The translations under genes were made by a program, and so were the position numbers. This document shows positions 61,622-64,000 of a stretch of DNA of 64,000 nt, piece by piece. Every line of letters begins with the position of its first letter. Positions within the stretch are counted from its first letter, which is position 1. This DNA comes from Geothrix sp. 21YS21S-2. GTDB lineage: Bacteria > Acidobacteriota > Holophagae > Holophagales > Holophagaceae. Where the stretch lies: positions 2,700,001-2,764,000 of the forward strand of contig NZ_CP132910.1 in NCBI RefSeq assembly GCF_030846775.1, written 5' to 3'. The notes below the pieces were generated by a model that worked only from the letters and a program-made list of their open reading frames with translations, had not been told where the DNA came from and made no database searches.

Positions 61622-61800
61622 GCCCGCTTCGGTCCCCCCGGTGCCTCCTCCTGGCGCGCCTCGAAGGCGGTCGGCAGGGCGGCGGACGTCAGGGAGTGGA
61701 CGGCCCGGGCCCTGGCGTCCCTGACCGGGATTCTTGGTAGGGTGGGGAGCCGATGAAGGCTCCAGTCTGCACCTGGTCCGGCCCGGCTCCAGGAGCACCC

Positions 61801-63204
61801 GTGACCCAGGTCCCCACCCCCGAGGAACGCTTCGCAGCCCAGCGGGAGGCGCGGTGGCGGGTGGGTTCGGCTTGCGCCTCCGCACGCAGGCGCAAGCTCC
61901 GGGCCCTCATGGGGGCCCTCCTGGCCCGGCTCCCGGAGGCCCGGGCCGCGCTGGCCGCGGACTTCCGCAAGTGCCCCGAGGAGGTGGACCTCACGGAGAT
62001 CTACCCCGTCCTTTCCGAGATCCGCACCGCCCTGCGCCACCTGGGTTCCTGGATGCGGCCCCGGAGGGTGCGGACCCCCCTGGCCTTCCTCGGCAGCGCC
62101 GCCAGCGTCCGGGCCGAGCCCAAGGGCGTGGTGCTGATCATCAGCCCCTGGAACTACCCCCTCTTCCTGACCCTGGGGCCCCTCGTCTCCGCCATCGCGG
62201 CCGGCAACTGCTGCATCGTCAAACCTTCTGAATTCTCGCCCCATGCCACCGCCTTCCTGAGGTCCCTCCTGGAGGGCCTGTTTGCGCCGGAGGAGGTGGC
62301 CGTGGTGGAGGGCGCGGCCCCGGAGGCCCGGGCCCTGCTGGACCTGCCCTTCGACCACGTGTTCTTCACCGGCAGCCCCGCCGTGGGGAAGCGGGTCATG
62401 GCCGCCGCCGCGCGGCGCCTGGGCTCCCTGACCCTGGAACTCGGGGGCAAGTCCCCCGTCCTGGTGGACGCCGGGGCGGACCTGGAGGAGGCCGCGGGGA
62501 GGATCGTCTGGGGAAAGTTCATCAACGCGGGCCAGACCTGCGTGGCCCCGGACTACGTGCTGGTCGCCGAAGGCGCCCACGACCGTCTCCTGGAAGCCCT
62601 GGTCCGCGCGGTGAAGCGCCACTACGGCGAGACGCCGGAGGCCCGCAGGGCCAGCCCCGACCTCGCCCGCGTCATCAACGCCGCCCACCTGGCCCGGCTC
62701 ACGGGCCTCCTGGCGGTTTCGGGAGGCCGCGTGGTGCTGGGCGGCGAGGCCGATACGACGGAAAACTACCTGGCCCCCACCCTCCTGGCGGACGTACCGC
62801 CCCACTCGGCCCTCATGCAGGAGGAGATCTTCGGCCCCATCCTCCCGGTGCTGAAGGTGGCCTCCATGGACGAGGCCGTGGCCTTCGTCAACGCCCGCCC
62901 CACGCCCCTGGCGCTCTACGTCTTCGCGGAGCGGGCCCGGGCGGAGCGCATCCTCGCCCGCACCGCCTCGGGCGGGGCCTGCATCGGCGACACGGTCCTC
63001 CACTTCGCCCATCCCCACCTCCCCGCGGGCGGCACCGGCGCCTCGGGCTTCGGGAGGGCCCACGGCCACCACGGCTTCCTGGCCTTCTCCAACGAGCGGG
63101 CCGTGCTCCGCCAGCGGACGCGGTTCTCCCCGGCCCGGCTCATGCACCCGCCCTACACCCGGTTCGTCCGGAAGCTGGTGGCCCTGACCCTCCGGTACCT
63201 CTAG
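61801..63204 (+). CDS. Aldehyde dehydrogenase (class 3/CALDH-like)
   Basis: 467 residues from a GTG at 61801 with AGGAG 7 bases upstream; an in-frame ATG at 61753 has a less well spaced site and would add 16 residues without domain content. Conserved motifs: VVLIISPWNYPLFLTLGPLVSAIAAGN, the catalytic glutamate in LTLELGGKSPVLV and the nucleophilic cysteine in INAGQTCVAPDY. The C-terminal hydrophobic tail (FVRKLVALTLRYL) is like that of membrane-attached fatty-aldehyde dehydrogenases. It oxidises aldehydes to acids with NAD(P)+; the physiological aldehyde is unknown. The stop codon overlaps the convergent DUF5916 gene. Confidence 0.93.
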   Translation: MTQVPTPEERFAAQREARWRVGSACASARRRKLRALMGALLARLPEARAALAADFRKCPEEVDLTEIYPVLSEIRTALRHLGSWMRPRRVRTPLAFLGSAASVRAEPKGVVLIISPWNYPLFLTLGPLVSAIAAGNCCIVKPSEFSPHATAFLRSLLEGLFAPEEVAVVEGAAPEARALLDLPFDHVFFTGSPAVGKRVMAAAARRLGSLTLELGGKSPVLVDAGADLEEAAGRIVWGKFINAGQTCVAPDYVLVAEGAHDRLLEALVRAVKRHYGETPEARRASPDLARVINAAHLARLTGLLAVSGGRVVLGGEADTTENYLAPTLLADVPPHSALMQEEIFGPILPVLKVASMDEAVAFVNARPTPLALYVFAERARAERILARTASGGACIGDTVLHFAHPHLPAGGTGASGFGRAHGHHGFLAFSNERAVLRQRTRFSPARLMHPPYTRFVRKLVALTLRYL

Positions 63205-64000
63205 CGGAACATCCAGCTCACCTTCACCTGGACCGCATCGTCCGAAGGCAGGCGGGAAAGCACGGCCACGTCCGCACGCGGGCTGAGGCTGCCCCGGTCG
63301 TTGACCAGCGCATCCGTGGCCACCCCGTGGGTGTAGACGAAAAACAGCGTGGACCCCGGGTTGAATTCCCATCGGACGATAAGGTTCTCATTCCATACCC
63401 GGTCCGAGAAGCAGGTGGCGGCGCTGGCGGCGTTGGGGGCCAGGGTCCCGTCGTCCACGTAGCTCTGGAGGTTCCGGAACTCCCAGTTGGCCATGAGCCA
63501 CTGTCCGAGGACCTGCAGGCTGAGCTTCGGGGTCACGGCGTAGGCCAGGCGCAGGGTCTCGTTGAACTGGGTCATGCGCCGGAGGCCGACCACGGGGGTC
63601 GTGCCCTGGGTCTCCAGGTACCTGAGCTCCCCCTCGTTGCGGGTGACGGAGGTGTCGGACTGGATCTCGATGGCCGGACCGAGCTTGATGGACTGGTACC
63701 ACCCCGCGTCGGAGGTGGGGCCGTCCGGCCAGAACGACCGGTTGGCCGTTATGCGCACGTACCAGGGCCGGTTCCCCGGCGTGTCGAACCCCAGGCCCAG
63801 GCCCGGGATGGAGCCCCGGTGGAGGTACTTCTTGACGGGATCCGTGTAGGCGCGAAGCTCCCGGTCGTCGTCCACGGGCAGGGAGACCCGGGCGCTGCCC
63901 CACACGGCCCAGAAATTGGTGAAGTCCGTGCTGGCCCAAGTGCTTGCGGTCCGCTGGAAGACCTTGCCGGCCTGGTCCCGGGCGAACGAGAAATCCACAC
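63201..64000 (-). CDS. DUF5916-type outer-membrane-like protein, C-terminal part
   Basis: The last 266 or so codons are in the window; the gene continues beyond its right edge. Alternating beta-strand segments (WYVRITANRSFWPDGP, LRLAYAVTPKLSLQVLGQWLMANW) and the closing strands NENLIVRWEFNPGSTLFFVYTHG and VQVKVSWMFR, ending in an aromatic-rich strand, resemble the C-terminal beta-barrel of DUF5916 proteins. Their function is unknown; they are common in Acidobacteriota and Bacteroidota. The final F-R differs from the usual terminal phenylalanine of barrel proteins. Confidence 0.8.
   Translation of the reverse strand, partial: VDFSFARDQAGKVFQRTASTWASTDFTNFWAVWGSARVSLPVDDDRELRAYTDPVKKYLHRGSIPGLGLGFDTPGNRPWYVRITANRSFWPDGPTSDAGWYQSIKLGPAIEIQSDTSVTRNEGELRYLETQGTTPVVGLRRMTQFNETLRLAYAVTPKLSLQVLGQWLMANWEFRNLQSYVDDGTLAPNAASAATCFSDRVWNENLIVRWEFNPGSTLFFVYTHGVATDALVNDRGSLSPRADVAVLSRLPSDDAVQVKVSWMFR

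Overview
This is a GC-rich, densely coded chromosomal segment from a Gram-negative, respiring, chemotactic bacterium. The best guess is class Holophagae of the Acidobacteriota (Geothrix/Holophaga-like). That is an inference from several things together: high GC, CadC-type winged-helix/TPR regulators, a DUF5916 outer-membrane-type protein, a redox-sensing Rex next to a [2Fe-2S] protein, a complete LutABC/Dld-II/LldP lactate oxidation locus, and very large chemoreceptors. No rRNA or tRNA gene, CRISPR array or complete insertion sequence was seen.

Layout. 1-3.9 kb: the start of a [2Fe-2S] ferredoxin-like gene downstream of rex, whose promoter carries a perfect 38-bp palindrome; then a BlaI-type repressor and an M56 (BlaR1-like) membrane peptidase with two TonB-like C-terminal modules. 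3.9-9.5 kb: a giant chemoreceptor with six near-identical 91-residue poly-HAMP repeats, an orphan membrane-fusion protein and a cupin. 9.7-17.1 kb (minus strand): a hypothetical protein, a CvfB-like S1 protein overlapping a SNF2 helicase, and a CadC/TPR regulator. 17.2-27 kb: a small secreted protein, a GH31 glucosidase, a hybrid histidine kinase translationally coupled to a PhnD-like binding protein, an active/inactive M16 peptidase pair and a PilT-family ATPase. 27.1-28.2 kb: a solitary YhcG/DUF1016 nuclease with less GC-rich flanks.

28.2-36.7 kb is the lactate locus. lutABC have overlapping ends, a divergent FadR/LldR-type regulator is followed by lldP, and a fused FAD/Fe-S D-lactate dehydrogenase comes last. 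The probable operator is a TGGT-N3-ACCA site in the lldR-lldP intergenic region. Together the genes import lactate and oxidise both enantiomers to pyruvate, feeding electrons to the respiratory chain. After an EamA transporter lies an AT-rich island (about 37.5-38.8 kb). It has two tiny genes, one possibly frameshifted, a palindromic repeat, and a 67-bp decayed copy of part of the EamA gene.

38.8-60.8 kb is one long minus-strand run. Reading with transcription: two chemoreceptors with sigma-28-like promoters, a short MCP-like protein, CheY, a STAS protein, CheA, a third chemoreceptor, CheW, CheR, CheB, a response-regulator/kinase-like protein that lacks the phospho-accepting histidine, CheD, a double-length UvrA-like ATPase without UvrB-binding domains, and PurL. 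Three chemoreceptors end in an aromatic pentapeptide of the CheR-tethering type, which fits the presence of CheR, CheB and CheD. The window closes with a monothiol thioredoxin-like protein, an aldehyde dehydrogenase and the C-terminal part of a DUF5916 protein.

The observations most worth following up are the tandem UvrA-like protein that lacks both UvrB-binding domains, the poly-HAMP receptor with a strictly periodic cysteine, the H-to-N kinase, the AT-rich island, and the palindromic rex promoter.
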